Notes: generated by a model not told the origin, from the letters alone. DNA of 64,000 nt from Cristatella mucedo (GCA_009760855.2 WPIO01000019.1:5499501-5563500), one strand, 5' to 3'; counted from the stretch's first letter, positions 35,733 through 46,686 are shown. A program made the numbers and translations.

Positions 35733-36389
35733 TTAGTTATTTTTTTAGCACCCCGATGCTTGTTTTCTCGCAAAATTTTTCTCGCAAAAAACCGCGAGTG
35801 TTGGCCGATATTTTTGGATATTAGAAACGTGGCTGGCTTTTCGGCAAGTGCCAACGTATCACACTGTTGAGTAAGACAATTTCTTCCTAGTCTTAAACTA
35901 AACATCCATGCGTTAATTTTCATTCATGGATTGGTTTGTCCCATCATTCATCGTTCCTGATGTGAATCCGAGTAGTTGCATGTGCCCCGCTGATGTTTGG
36001 GGTCATGCCCCGATGGACGGAGTGCAGAGCATTCGGGACTGCTGCAGCAGCAGCAGTAGACAGAAATGGCAGTCGGATTGGAACCATTGCACGAGCGACC
36101 GTTCCAGGTCAGACTTTCTGGACTTTTAGCCACAGCTTCCTTCCCGTGGTCCAGGCATTGCTATTCTAGGATTCTGTGTCCCGCGGTCTTTGCCACTACC
36201 TCCAGCATTGCCGGCCAGTGGCCGACAATGCTGGTCGTCGATATGCTAGCCGCCGGATGAGTAGGCTCGAGGGCATCAGCAGCATCGGCATTACTTGCCG
36301 CCTAGCTGCAGCTCTCTATGCCCTGCTAGCAGGCGAAGTAAGCGATCCTCTGTGGAAGACTGCCGTTCGTGCTTGCTTAAAAACGAATA

Positions 36390-36395
36390 TTTATT
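36390..36395 (-). terminator. candidate poly(A) signal for ANKFN1 (AATAAA on - strand)
   Basis: tttatt on the + strand, about 540 bases beyond the ANKFN1 stop. If used together with the + strand AATAAA at 36478, the two genes' transcripts would overlap at their 3' ends. Confidence 0.35.
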
Positions 36396-36498
36396 AATAA
36401 TATGAAATATAAAAACGAATTATAATCTTCGTGTTTGCATTACTTTGCCTTAACAATTTGTGTTCAAAAATAACTTAAATAAAAAAATTGCAAGATTA

Positions 36499-36601
<103 letters not shown>

Positions 36602-36938
36602 AAAGGCCAGCTTGCTTCTTCTGTCGCATGAGGCTGGACTGTGAATAGACGGCTCGGAGCTGTCACTGCGTGCGAGCGACAGCTTCCACTTGTGCGTAGT
36701 GAGTCGGTAGCACTCGGGCATGTGAGATGGGAACGGCGAAGCAAGCAGCGTCGGCGGGAGGGAGCGCACCTCTCGAAGCATCTCGTCGGGTGGGCGGAAA
36801 GGAATGAAGCTTTGGTACGACAAGAAAATGAGAGGGAGTGGGCAAGCAATCGACTCAGGTACATAGTGAGGAGGAGGAGGAGGCACCTGCACTGTGCCCT
36901 GCACTCGGGAGGGCTGGCCTGCATTCGTCCGAGGTCGG

Positions 36939-39900
36939 TTACCGCGCTGTGGCAGCTGCTGAGGCAGCTGCTGCGGGCAGCAGCGTCGGCGGCGGCGGCG
37001 CAGCGCCGTCCTGCTGGACCGCAGCCAGTAGCTCATCCTTGCGGCGCACGTACAGGCGTCCTCGAGACCAGGGCTCTTTCAGCTGCAGCGGAGCACTGTC
37101 GTCGCGCAGCACGTGCTCCCGGCAGCCAACGACGGCCGCCAGGCAGTAGTCGCCGCCGCTGTCCAAGGCTGCCCCAGCCTTTGCGCACTGGGCGGCTTGC
37201 GCCGAGGAGAGATCTCGCTCAGCGGCTGAACGATCGCCGGCCGTCTGTCCGGTGAGCTGCTCTAGAGCGAGTGAGGTGACCTCTCGCGCCGTCATCCGCC
37301 CGTTGGCCTTCACCACGACGCTGCGGCCTCGCCCGCTGTGGCCGCAGCGGCAGCGGCAGCGCTCGCGGCCGCTACTGCCGCCACAGCAGCAGCAGTCGAA
37401 TGCAGCATACACGCACAGTTCGCGTACCGCAGCCGCCGTCGAGCTGCCGAAGCAGACTTCACTGTCGATCGCTGTCAGCGTGGCGAGACCGAGCTGCCCG
37501 TCACCAGACTGGCGCTGACCTTTTAGGCCCGGGACGGTAGCGCTCTGCTGCAGACGATCTCCGGCAGCAGCAGCTGGAGCTGGCGGTGGTGGCAGACGAT
37601 CGCTGCTAGTGGCAGTGGCTGGAGCTGGCTGCAGACGATCGCCACCAGCTGCAGTGGCCGGAGCTGGTGGTTGCTGTAGGCGATCACCGCCAGCTCCAGC
37701 GGCAGGGGCTGGCGGCGACGGCAGACGATTGCCGCCAGTGGCAGCAGCCGGAGCTGGCTGCAGATGATTGCTGCCTGCAGCTGGAGCTGGCGTTGGCGGC
37801 AAACGATCGCTGCTAGTGGCAGTTGCCGGAGCTGGCTGCAGATGATTGCTGCCAGTGGCAGCAGCAGGAGCTGGCTGCAGACGATCGCTGCCAACTGCAG
37901 TGGCTGGAGCTGGTGGTTGCTGTAGGCGATCACCGCCAGCTCCAGCTGCAGTGACCGGAGCTCCAGTGACCGGAGCTCCAGTAGCCGGGGCTGGCGGCGA
38001 CGGCAGACGATTGCCGCCAGTGGCAGCAGCCGGAGCTGGCTGCAGATGATTGCTGCCAGTGGCAGCAGCAGGAGCTGGCTGCAGACGATCGCCACCAGCT
38101 GCAGTGGCCGGAGCTGGAGGTTGCTGTAGGCGATCACCGCCAGCTCCAGCTGCAGTGACCGGAGCTCCAGTGACCGGAGCTCCAGTAGCCGGGGCTGGCG
38201 GCGACGGCAGAGACGAGTTGCAGCGCCAGTGGCAGCAGCCGGAGCTGGCTGCAGGTGATTGCTGCCAGTGGCAGCAGCAGGAGCTGGCTGCAGTGGACGC
38301 CGGATCGCCACCAGCAGGAGCTGGCTGCAGTGGCCGGATCTGGAGCTGGAGGTTGCTGTAGACGATCACCGCCAGCTCCAGCTGCAGTGACCGGAGCTCC
38401 AGTGACCGAAGCTCCAGTAGCCGGTGCTGGTGGCGACGGCAGACGATTGCCGCCAGTGGCAGCAGCCGGAGCTGGCTGCAGATGATTGCTGCCAGTGGCA
38501 GCAGCAGGAGCTGGCTGCAGACGATCGCCGCCAGCTGCAGTGGCCGGAGCTGGAGGTTGCTGTAGACGATCACCGCCAGCTCCAGCTGCGGCAGACGATT
38601 GCTGCCTGTGGGAGGAGCTGGGGCGGGCTGCAGACGATCGCCACCAGCTGCAGTGGCCGGAGCTGGAGGTTGCTGTAGACGGTCACTGCCAGCTCCAGCT
38701 GCAGTGACCGGAGCTCCAGTGACCGGAGCTCCAGCGGCCGGGGCTGGCAGCGACGGCAGACGATTGCCACCAGTGGCAGCAGCCGGAGCTGGCTGCAGAG
38801 GATTGCTGCCAGTGGCAGCAGCAGGAGCTGGCTGCAGACGATCGCCGCCAGCTGCAGTGGCCGGAGCTGGAGGTTGCTGTAAACGATCACCGCCAGCTCC
38901 AGCTGCAGTGACCGGAGCTCCAGTGACCGGAGCTCCAGTAGCCGGGGCTGGCAGCGACGGCAGACGATTGCCGCCAGTGGCAGCAGCCGGAGCTGGCTGC
39001 AGAGGATTGCTGCCAGTGGCAGCAGCGGGAGCTGGCTGCAGACGATCGCCGCCAGCTGCAGTGGCCGGAGCTGGAGGTTGCTGTACACGATCACCGCCAG
39101 CTCCAGCTGCAGTGACCGGAGCTCCAGTGACCGGAGCTCCAGTAGCCGGGGCTGGTGGCAACGGCAGACGATTGCCGCCAGTGGCAGCAGCCGGAGCTGG
39201 CTGCAGAGGATTGCTGCCAGTGGCAGCAGCAGGAGCTAGCTGCAGACGATCGCCGCCAGCTGCAGTGGCCGGAGCTGGAGGTTGCTGTAGACGATCACCG
39301 CCAGCTCCAGCTGCAGTGACCGGAGCTCCAGTGACCGGAGCTCCAGTAGCCGGGGCTGGTGGCAACGGCAGACGATTGCCGCCATTGGCAGCAGCCGGAG
39401 CTGGCTGCAGATGATTGCTGCCAGTGGCAGCAGCAGGAGCTGGCTGCAGACGATCGCCGCCAGCTGCAGTGGCCGGAGCTGGAGGTTGCTGTAGACGATC
39501 ACCGCCAGCTCCAGCTGCAGTGACCGGAGCTCCAGTGACCGGAGCTCCAGTAGCCGGGGCTGGCGGCGACGGCAGGCGATTGCCGCCAGTGGCAGCACCC
39601 GGAGCTGGCTGCAGGTGATTGCTGCCAGTGGCAGCAGCAGGAGCTGGCTGCAGACGATCGCCGCCAGCTGCAGTGGCCGGAGCTGGAGGTTGCTGTAGAC
39701 GGTCACCGCCAGCTCCAGCTGCAGTGACCGGAGCTCCAGTAGCCGGGGCTGGCGGTGACGGCAGACGATTGCTGCCAGTGGCAGCAGCCAGAGCTGGCTG
39801 CAGATGATTGCTGCCAGTGGCAGCAGCAGGAGGTGGCTGCAGACGATCGCCGCCAGCTGCAGTGGCCGGAGCTGGAGGTTGCTGTAGACGATCGCCGCCA

Positions 39901-41827
39901 GCTCCAGCTGCAGTGACCGTAGCTCCAGTGACCGGAGCTCCAGCGGCCGGGGCTGGCGGCGATGGCAGACGATCGCCACCAGTGGCAGCAGCCGGAGCTG
40001 GCTGCAGGTGATTGCCGCCAGTGGCAGCAGCAGGAGCTGGCTGCAGACGATCGCCGCCAGCTGCAGTGGCCGGAGCTGGCTGCAGATGATTGCCGCCAGT
40101 GGCAGCAGCAGGAGCTGGCTGCAAACGATCGCCGCCAGCTGAAGTGGCCGGAGCTGGAGGTTGCTGTAGACGATCACCGCCAGCTCCAGCTGCAGCGACC
40201 GAAGCTCCAGCGGCTGGGGCTGGCAGGGACGGCAGACGATTGCCGCCTGTGGCAGCAGCCGGAGCTGGCTGCAGACGGTCAACGCCAGAGGCAGGGGCTG
40301 GAGCTGCCGGCGGCAGCAGACGATCGCCGCTAGTGGCAGTGGCCGGAGCTGACTGCAGACGATCGCCACCAGCTGCAGTGGCCGGAGCTGGCGATTGCTG
40401 TAGACGATCACTGCCAGCAACAGCGACTGGAGCTCCAGCGGCCGGGGCTGGTGGCGACGGCAGACGATTGCCGCTAGTGGCAGCAGCCGGAGCTGGCTGC
40501 AGATGATTGCTGCCAGAGGCAGGGGCTGGAGCTTGCGGCAGTGGCAGACGATCGCTGCTAGTGGCAGTGGCAGGAGCTGGCTGCAGACGATCGCCGCCAG
40601 CTGCAGTGGCCGGAGCTGGTGGTTGCTGGAGACGATCACTGCCAGCTCCGGCTGCAGCAACCGGAGCTCCAGCGACCGGGGCTGGCGGCAACGGCAGACG
40701 ATTGCCGGCAGTGGGAGCAGCTGGAGCTGGCTGCAGATGGTCGCCGGCAGTGGCTGGAGCTGGTGGTGGTTGCAGACGATCGCCACTCGTGGCAGTGGCC
40801 GGAGCTGACTGTAGACGATCGCTGCCAGCTGCAGTGGCCGAAGTTGGAGGTTGCTGTAGACGATCACTGCCAGCTCCAGCTCCAGCAGCCGGAGCTGGCG
40901 GTGACGGCAGGCGATTGCCACCAGTGGCAGCAGCCGGAGCTGGCTGCAGACGATCGCTGCCAGCTGCAGTGACGGGAGCTGGTGCCAGCGGCAGACGGTC
41001 ACCGCTAACAGCAGTGACTGGACCTGGCTGCTGACGATCGCCGCTAGTGGCAGTGGCCGGAGCTGGCTGCAGACGATTGCTGCCGGCGGTAGCAGCCGGA
41101 GCCGGCAGCAGACGATCGCTGCCAGCCCCAGCAGCCGGAGCTGGCAGCGCCGGAGGCAGCCGATCGCTGATAACTCCAGCGGCAGCGGCCGGCGAGGCTG
41201 AGACGGCCACGCAGCCGCCGCTGGTCATCAGCTCCGGCGCAGCGGCGACGGTGACGATGCACTTCTTCGCGTCGCTCGATGACGAGTTCAGCTCCGAGTG
41301 GTCGCTGTGGTAGCCCGTGTCGGCGTCGCAGTCCGACCCGCAGCTGCAGCCGCGCTGCATTGACGAGCTCTGCGACGCCAACGAGCGGCCACTGCCGCGC
41401 ATTGCGGGCGCTCCCAGCGCAGCTGCATCGTCAAGTCGCGTCGGGCAGCAGCCGCTGCCGCCGTCGGCTGACAGCAGGCTGCCGACGGTCAGCTCCCCTC
41501 CAGTGCCACCTCCTTCGGCCGACTTCTTCTCGCGCCCGCGCATCAGCACGTCGGTGGTCCAGCGCACCGACTGCCAGATGGACTCGAGCTGCTGCTGGTA
41601 GACGGCCAGCTCGGCGACGCGCCAGCATGCCACCCTGAGCTCCTCGCCCGAGAACGCCCGCCGAACGCTCTGCTGAGACAGCAGCACGTCCATGTCGACG
41701 CGACAGGCCATTTGCGAGTAGGCGTGCAGATACGACGCCATGTAGGTGGACAGGTGAACTGCAATGGCGGCAGCGGCCGCGGCGGCGATTGGCAACGTGA
41801 CGTGAAGCAGGCGCACCGCCCCTCGCC
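36939..41827 (-). CDS. ANKFN1: ANKFN1/wide awake terminal exon: conserved helix block, giant repeat linker, Ras-association domain
   Basis: ANKFN1 (fly wide awake/banderuola, mouse Nmf9) is a cytoplasmic scaffold with ankyrin, FN3 and Ras-association (RA) domains, linked to sleep timing, neural function and asymmetric division. The exon starts after ttctgccgcactgag (two bases complete an Arg codon) and runs 1,629 codons to TAA. Order: residues ~1-100 carry MACRVDMDVLLSQQSVRRAF, FSGEEL and VYQQQLESIWQSVRWTTDVL, matching the human core (SLYC-LSAV...TQQSLREAISDSE...IDEVWREMRW); then a Ser/Cys-rich DADTGYHSDHSELNSSSS; then ~1,200 residues of repeat; then the RA domain (37421-37004), with LCVYAAFDC, VVVKANGRMTAREVTSLALE, YCLAAVVG and PLQLKEPWSRGRLYVRRKDE. 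A shorter frame begins at GTG 41816, an artefact of allowing GTG starts. The long linker is absent from the vertebrate proteins I know. Confidence 0.85.
37540..41170 (-). repeat. coding tandem array, 204-bp higher-order unit
   Basis: Monomers of 13-14 residues follow the pattern G-(G/S)-(D/N)-(R/H)-L-(Q/P)-P-A-P-A-A-A-T (39-42 bp). Five variant monomers form a 68-residue, 204-bp unit; units start at similar points near 37846, 38050, 39415 and 39619 (+ coordinates), while 39619 to 39808 is a 189-bp variant. The 5' part (above ~40100) is less regular, and the central part (38600-39900) is the most homogenised. No stop occurs in the coding frame, and long stretches lack stops in other frames on both strands. 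Confidence 0.92.
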
Positions 41828-42419
41828 CTCAGTGCGGCAGAAAGAGTTTTTGAGCTAAGAATAGCACTCGGCGAGCCGCCAGGTGGCGCTTGCTGATTTT
41901 GCTGCTGCTGCCTCTCTGTGGACTCGTGTGGCTGGTCGTTCAGGGGACAGTTTGGACTTGAGAAGGGATAGAGGCATAGGCCTAATTCAAGCGTTCGAAG
42001 TTCCAACTAGTTCTTCAAGTTGAGAGCGGGTCTTCGAAGTCGAGTCAAGGCCACGCGGTCGCCAGCCTATGCCTGACTCGGTGTTGCGTGTCTTGGCTGG
42101 GAGCAAAGCAACGGGGCCGCTCTCTCGCGAGCATGCATGCACGCATGCTCGCGTCACTTCGGCCACAAGCCGAGCAAACACGTCGGCTTCGGCGCACGAG
42201 CACGTGTCCGCTAAGCTCGCCCGTGTCCCTCAGATGGCTGCCCTCGGTGTAGGTGATAAGGAATTTGACTAGAACTTGCGGTGCCTTCCGAAAAGCAGCG
42301 CTGGCGCTCCACTCGAGCAAGCCGACGACACCGCTGCCGCCGCGCTCTAGGAGTGCTGAGAGCTGAGCGGGGAGCAGGAGAAGGTGGAAGAGCTGGCTTC
42401 GCGGCGCCGCTTTGCTTAC

Positions 42420-42614
42420 TCGTCTCGAACACTTTCATGGGGATGTAGAGCAGATTGCTCTTGCACGCCACCGTCATTGTCGACGCCTCGTTGATCTGCA
42501 CGCTGCACAGCTGCTCTCTCGGTGGCATCATGAGGATGAATGATACGTCGGGAGCAAACTCGAGCACCTCTGCCGTGTGCAGTCGGTACGCCGCCGCCTC
42601 CTCTTTGCTGATGC
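42420..42614 (-). CDS. ANKFN1: ANKFN1 exon: VLEF/FILMMP block
   Basis: Acceptor gatgcctgtctttcag and donor a|gtaagc give 195 bases in phases 1 and 1. It reads ISKEEAAAYRLHTAEVLEFA, PDVSFILMMPPREQLCSVQI and LYIPMKVFET. The human protein has FRLYTQEVLE-GHNVSFLLLLP and FLNLPLQMFEL in the same order. The join to the terminal exon gives FETRRGAVRLLHV. Confidence 0.85.
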
Positions 42615-42785
42615 CTGAAAGACAGGCATCCGTAAAAAGGGTTGCCGACGCCGACGCGGCAGCCGCCTCACGTCATGGAGGGCAACTCGCAAAAAGGTCG
42701 TCGCCAGCGGCCGGCAGGCTCCGGCCACCCACGACGCGGAACGTGGCGCGGAACGCCGCTCGGCGGTGGTGGCTTCCGCTCTCAC

Positions 42786-43266
42786 CGAGACTCTCCAGTA
42801 GACGGCCGGCACCTTTCGTCACCAGCTTCTTGAAGCACCGAGCCTCATCGGGCAGGTCGGAGGCTTGACCGTCAGACAGCGTGGCAGCGCTGCCGTTGCT
42901 GCTGCTGCCGTTGCTGCTGCTGCCGTTGCTGCTGCTGCCGTTGCTGCTGCCGTTGCTGCTGCCGTTGCTGCTGCTGCCGTTGCTGCTGTTACTGCTGCTG
43001 CTGCTGCTGCCACTGCTGCTGCTGCTGCTGCCACTGCTGCTGCTGCTGTTACTGCTGCTGCCACTGCTGCTGCTGCTTTGCAGCCACTGCCACTCAGTCC
43101 GTGACACGTGTGGCTGGCCACGCAGCTTGACGTGAGGCGGCACGTTGGGCGTGTGCTCGCTGACGAGCAACTTGACGTCGTCCACTGACGAGATGGCCTT
43201 GAGGAAGCCCAGGTATAGGCCCTTGCTCAGCGGGAATGAGCTCAGATGGTGGTAACAGATGGCGTC
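42786..43266 (-). CDS. ANKFN1: ANKFN1 exon: GLYLGFLK block with expanded Ser/Asn tract
   Basis: Acceptor cgccttgcttctag, donor ctcg|gtgaga, 481 bases, starting in phase 0. It reads DAICYHHLSSFPLSKGLYLG, AISSVDDVKLLVSEHTPNV, HVSRTEWQWLQ, then about 65 residues of Ser/Asn/Gly repeat, then LPDEARCFKKLVTKGAGRLL. Human ANKFN1 has LFPGLYLGYLKL-SSVDQIKVLV-QKLPN and ISREEWEWIQ here. The repeat sits where the vertebrate protein has a short variable loop. Confidence 0.88.
42886..43080 (-). repeat. CTG/GTT triplet repeat coding poly-Ser/Asn/Gly
   Basis: On the + strand ctg, ttg and ccg triplets (ctgctgctgccgttg units) repeat for nearly 200 bp. On the sense strand these are AGC, AAC and GGC: runs such as SSSSSGSSSN and NGSSSNGSSNG. 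The tract begins right after the conserved EWQWLQ motif. Confidence 0.93.
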
Positions 43267-43489
43267 CTAGAAGCAAGGCGTCGCCTTGCCATTAGTCAGC
43301 TTCTGCCCGAACGATGTGCCTGTCTGCACACACCGTGGCTGCCTCCCGGTTGCTGCTTGGGCAGGCCGAGAACCGGGGCGGGCTGAACGTGGCAGCTGTG
43401 GCTGTGGCCCAGCAGTGGATGGCATGGCGGGTAGGGGGAGGAGGAGGAGGAGGAGGAGGGTTCAGCAGCTGCGTGAGCAGGCAGTTTAC

Positions 43490-43747
43490 CTGCAGGTGCT
43501 GCATAACGGCGTCGGCGTGCACGCTCTTTAACTCGCCCCCTCCGCCGCCGCTGCCGCCCTCGTCGCCGCCGTCGGATGAGAAGAGCGATATCCTGTGCAG
43601 CTTGCCGAGCGGCAGCCACCGGACCGAGCCAGCGCTCACGCTCTTTGTGTCACGCACGCGGCTGATCGTCAAGATGACGGCAATGTCGGCGCCACAGCGT
43701 ATCGGCTTGTAGAACAGCTGTCCCAAGTCGTGAACGCCGAGTGCCGA
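43490..43747 (-). CDS. ANKFN1: ANKFN1 exon: LGVHDLGQLFYKPI block
   Basis: Acceptor cctgcccgcttgcag and donor ctgcag|gtaaac bound 86 codons in phase 0/0. It reads SALGVHDLGQLFYKPI, VRDTKSVSAGSVRWLPLGKL, a Gly-rich hinge (GGDEGGSGGGGG), then SVHADAVMQHLQ. The human equivalents are LLGTHNLGRVYYEPIKD and GKWMQISKLQ. The hinge is encoded by GCC/CCG triplets. Confidence 0.87.
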
Positions 43748-43911
43748 CTGCAAGCGGGCAGGGCAGGGGGTGGCACGTGAGCGCTCAACCCACGATCACA
43801 ATGCTGAGTGCGTCGTGTGCGTTCGCATTGCGCTGGAGCCCCGAGGGGGAGAGGGCCTCCGGCTTGCGGCTCATTCACAGTGAAAGATGCTGCTACTGCT
43901 ACTACGACTAA

Positions 43912-43985
43912 TAATTATAAAAAACGTATCTTGTATAATGCTCTAAGAGAACCGAATCTCTATTCAGATGCCTTTGCAGCTAGCT
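43912..43985 (-). repeat. SINE-A tail in ANKFN1 intron
   Basis: cttgtataatgctctaagag, aaccgaatctctattcagat: the reverse SINE-A tail without its tRNA head, in the intron between the exons at 43747 and 44805. Confidence 0.65.
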
Positions 43986-43989
43986 GGAA

Positions 43990-44800
43990 GTGAAGCAATA
44001 ACCAAGAGCTACTGATTTGGGTAGGCACGAAAGAGCACTCGCGTACCATGCTGAATCAAGTGTGCAAAAGCACAGCAGAAGACACTCGAGCCTGCTGGTT
44101 AGTAGGACCCCTGGTCAGTAGCCTGCACTGAACCATGCTCTCAGAGGGCGCAGGGAAAGCCTAGAGGGTGAATAGCAGCTGCTAAGTCAGCAAGCGATTT
44201 GCACATGTAGAAATAGAAAAAAATTGATTTGATAGGAGCTGACTTCAGGGCATCTGTGAGAATTCACCTGCCCTTTTGTAGTGGCTAGTCATCCCCCCCC
44301 CTGGAAACATGCAAACCTGCATGAGGTCAGCTCGGGATGGATTGCAACAGCACGAGGCCAAAAACTGGGTCAATTCTGCTGCCGACTGCATACCAGGCAC
44401 AGGCAAGAGACCTTAACATGGAAGAGGCAGCCGTAAGGGAAGGTTGCAAGATGCTATGCAGAATTCGAGCAGCTGCACTCTTCCAACCGTCGACGGATTT
44501 ATGGGGCATTAGAGCAGGCTGCCGGGAGGTGCTTGGACGATCTGACACTACCTGGAGCTTGGGGCAGATGACGGATGCCGATGGCACCTCCCAACAGCAG
44601 CTGCAGGTGCTGCTGCTTGACTCCTCCCCTCTCCGGAAATACCTAAACTCTGGGAGTGTAACACTCCGAGGTGGCCACCGACATCTGAGCGCCATCCGGC
44701 ACACGCGCTCACCCGACGACACAGCTCTCGGCAAGCAACGGCACTGCTTGTGCAGCCACTTGTGACACAGAGCGAGAGCAAGAGAGAGGCACTGGGCCGC
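43990..44800. other. ANKFN1 intron, no exon seen
   Basis: A 142-codon + strand ORF (44337-44765) and a 135-codon - strand ORF overlap each other here. Neither has family resemblance; the flanking exon phases (0/0) join without needing an extra exon. Confidence 0.5.
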
Positions 44801-44804
44801 CTAC

Positions 44805-45066
44805 CTGCAGCTTGCCTGCGGCCTGCAGCATCTTGAGGCGCAGATCGAGGGCGCCGGAAGCGGCGGCCAGCTTGCTCACGCTGCGCCGAAGGTCATGCAC
44901 GACGTCCCAGGAGCACGAGACCTTGACCAGCCACAGGAAGTCAGCCAGCGCCCCGCCGCTGACACCGAATGGATAGCCGTCGTCGACCTCGACAATGGGC
45001 AGCACCTCGTCGCTGGTGACAAGCACGCGGTCCTCGCTGTAGAACAGGCTGGCCAGATAGAGGCCC
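44805..45066 (-). CDS. ANKFN1: ANKFN1 exon: GLYLASLFYSEDRVLVT block
   Basis: Acceptor ctcatctgactttcag, donor ctgcag|gtaggc, 262 bases. GLYLASLFYSEDRVLVTSDE, VLPIVEVDDGYPFG, ADFLWLVKVSCSWDVVHDLR and LRLKMLQAAGKLQ align with human GLYIAVIFYYKDNILVTNED, PIVEIDDSH, FLWFTKLSCMWEDIRWLR and KMLAATAQLQ. This is one of the most conserved blocks of the family. Confidence 0.92.
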
Positions 45067-45554
45067 CTGAAAGTCAGATGAGCACGGATAAAGCCACTGA
45101 AAGCGGCAGGAGGGGCGCTGCCACGGTTTCCAGCTGTTCCGTGCTCGCCCTCCACCTCTCTCATCAACCACCCCCTCCCTTTACGGCCGATGGTCTGCCT
45201 GCCGTCCTGTCGAGTGACATGGCTAGATTCTCGAGACGGAAGTCGTCGATTGATTCGCTTGGTTGCAGTGCGTTCCGCTGGGCGGCTGACGATGACTTCC
45301 AGCTGAGGTGGGGGACCCGGCCACCACCCTCCACCCCGTGCACGGGAGCATCCACTGCCGGGCCAGCCCTCTAGCAACGACCAGAAGCGGCGACCAGGAG
45401 CGTTTGCAGAGCGTGAGCACTGGCCGAACCGAAGCAACGAGCCTTGCAGCAGCAGCAGCAGTCCGGCGGCATTCGGCACAAAACTCACTGCCACCAGAGC
45501 TAATGATCTCGCCAACGAGAGATGCTAATGAAGAGAGCGCACGCTGGCGCTCAC

Positions 45555-45771
45555 CGTTTCAGGTTCTTCTGGAACTTGACTGACGGCGAGAAGAGGCTCT
45601 TGATGCTTCGCTTGGCCAGAGTGACCCTGCGTGAGTGCATGGGCGAGTCGCTGGGACTCGTCAGGGCGTCCATCAGCCGTGGCCTGGCCTCCCTGTACGA
45701 GTCCTGAAGCTTGTGCAGCTTTTCCAGCTGACCTTTGGTCCGGGATTTGACGTTGTGCACCTCTCGCCAGC
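45555..45771 (-). CDS. ANKFN1: ANKFN1 exon: linker after FN3
   Basis: Acceptor gcttgcaattcccag, donor aacg|gtgagc, 217 bases, phases 1 and 2. It reads WREVHNVKSRTKGQLEKLHK, a basic helix, then RRVTLAKRSIKSLFSPSVKF and QKNLKR. Human has SSWKDCDDREPRHRGQIEVL and RSLKHLFHSSNKFVKTLKR. The join to the FN3 exon recreates PSSWRE, and the join onward recreates KRGLYLA. Confidence 0.88.
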
Positions 45772-45914
45772 CTGGGAATTGCAAGCCGAATGCCGTCGTC
45801 CGTGTGACGGTACGGAGACAAAAAAGCAGTCCTAGCAAGCAGTCCGACCGGGTCTGGGGTGTATTGGGAGAGTAGGCCAGAGGGGCGGGCTGGTGGACAG
45901 AGGGTCTCTTCGGG

Positions 45915-46028
<114 letters not shown>

Positions 46029-46134
46029 CGGCCAGCTGCACTCCGGGTCAGAGAGCTGGGCATTTTGGCTCAGCTCGCTCGAACTCGCTGGGGAGGCGGC
46101 GCCGCTGCCGCCCCATCATGCTTCGCGCACTCAC

Positions 46135-46326
46135 TGGACGGCCTGGCGAACGGCGGCTCAGTAAGAACGGGCGCACTGGAGCCGTTCTCGCCGACCGCAA
46201 CGACGCGAATATGGTATGCCGTGCCTTGCTTCAGATCGCAGATCTCGACGTCGGCAGTGTGGTTCCTGTGACTCAGCACCTCGGAGCCTTGCAGCACTTG
46301 AAAACTTGGGTCCAAGCACCACTCGA
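46135..46326 (-). CDS. ANKFN1: ANKFN1 exon: second half of the fibronectin type III domain
   Basis: Acceptor tctctgttcgcacag, donor tcca|gtgagt, 192 bases, phases 1 and 1. VEWCLDPSFQVLQGSEVL, TADVEICDLKQGTAYHIRVV and AVGENGSSAPVLTEPPF are strands C to G of an FN3 fold: the VEW tryptophan, the DLxxGTxYxxRV strand F and the final PPFARPS. Human reads VEWSTSEDFSPLAG, TISGLTTGQQYYVQVSAYN and PACASPSSW. Confidence 0.88.
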
Positions 46327-46536
46327 CTGTGCGAACAGAGAAAAGGCAGCTGGAGATGGAGTGGAACGATTGCATTCACTGCTTCTGCTGTTGCTGGGGG
46401 GCAGTGACCGTCGGGGGGGGGGGGTCGACGGCAGAGGAGGAGGGGCGCTTCTGGCATGCCCTAATCACAAGCAAGCAAGCAAGTGCTTGCTGATGTGCTT
46501 CCCTTGCATGCAAACTGAGAGAAACTAGATCGAAGC

Positions 46537-46539
<3 letters not shown>

Positions 46540-46606
<67 letters not shown>

Positions 46607-46618
46607 AGAGCAGATCAG

Positions 46619-46686
<68 letters not shown>
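46540..46686. repeat. two (GA)n microsatellites separated by a short spacer
   Basis: 46540-46603 and 46622-46686, separated by taagagcagatcagagtag, inside the intron that splits the FN3 domain. A G11 run lies just upstream at 46416-46426. Confidence 0.95.

Noticed and set aside
38599-39414. 271-codon + strand ORF (Ala/Gly/Cys-rich)
   Set aside because: Antisense shadow of the same coding array.
39236-41002. 588-codon - strand ORF rich in Leu/Ile/Val
   Set aside because: It is the +1 reading of the ANKFN1 repeat array; the frame with conserved ANKFN1 flanks is the other one.
44337-44765. 142-codon + strand ORF in an ANKFN1 intron
   Set aside because: Overlaps a similar-length ORF on the other strand; no domain, and exon phases on either side need nothing extra.
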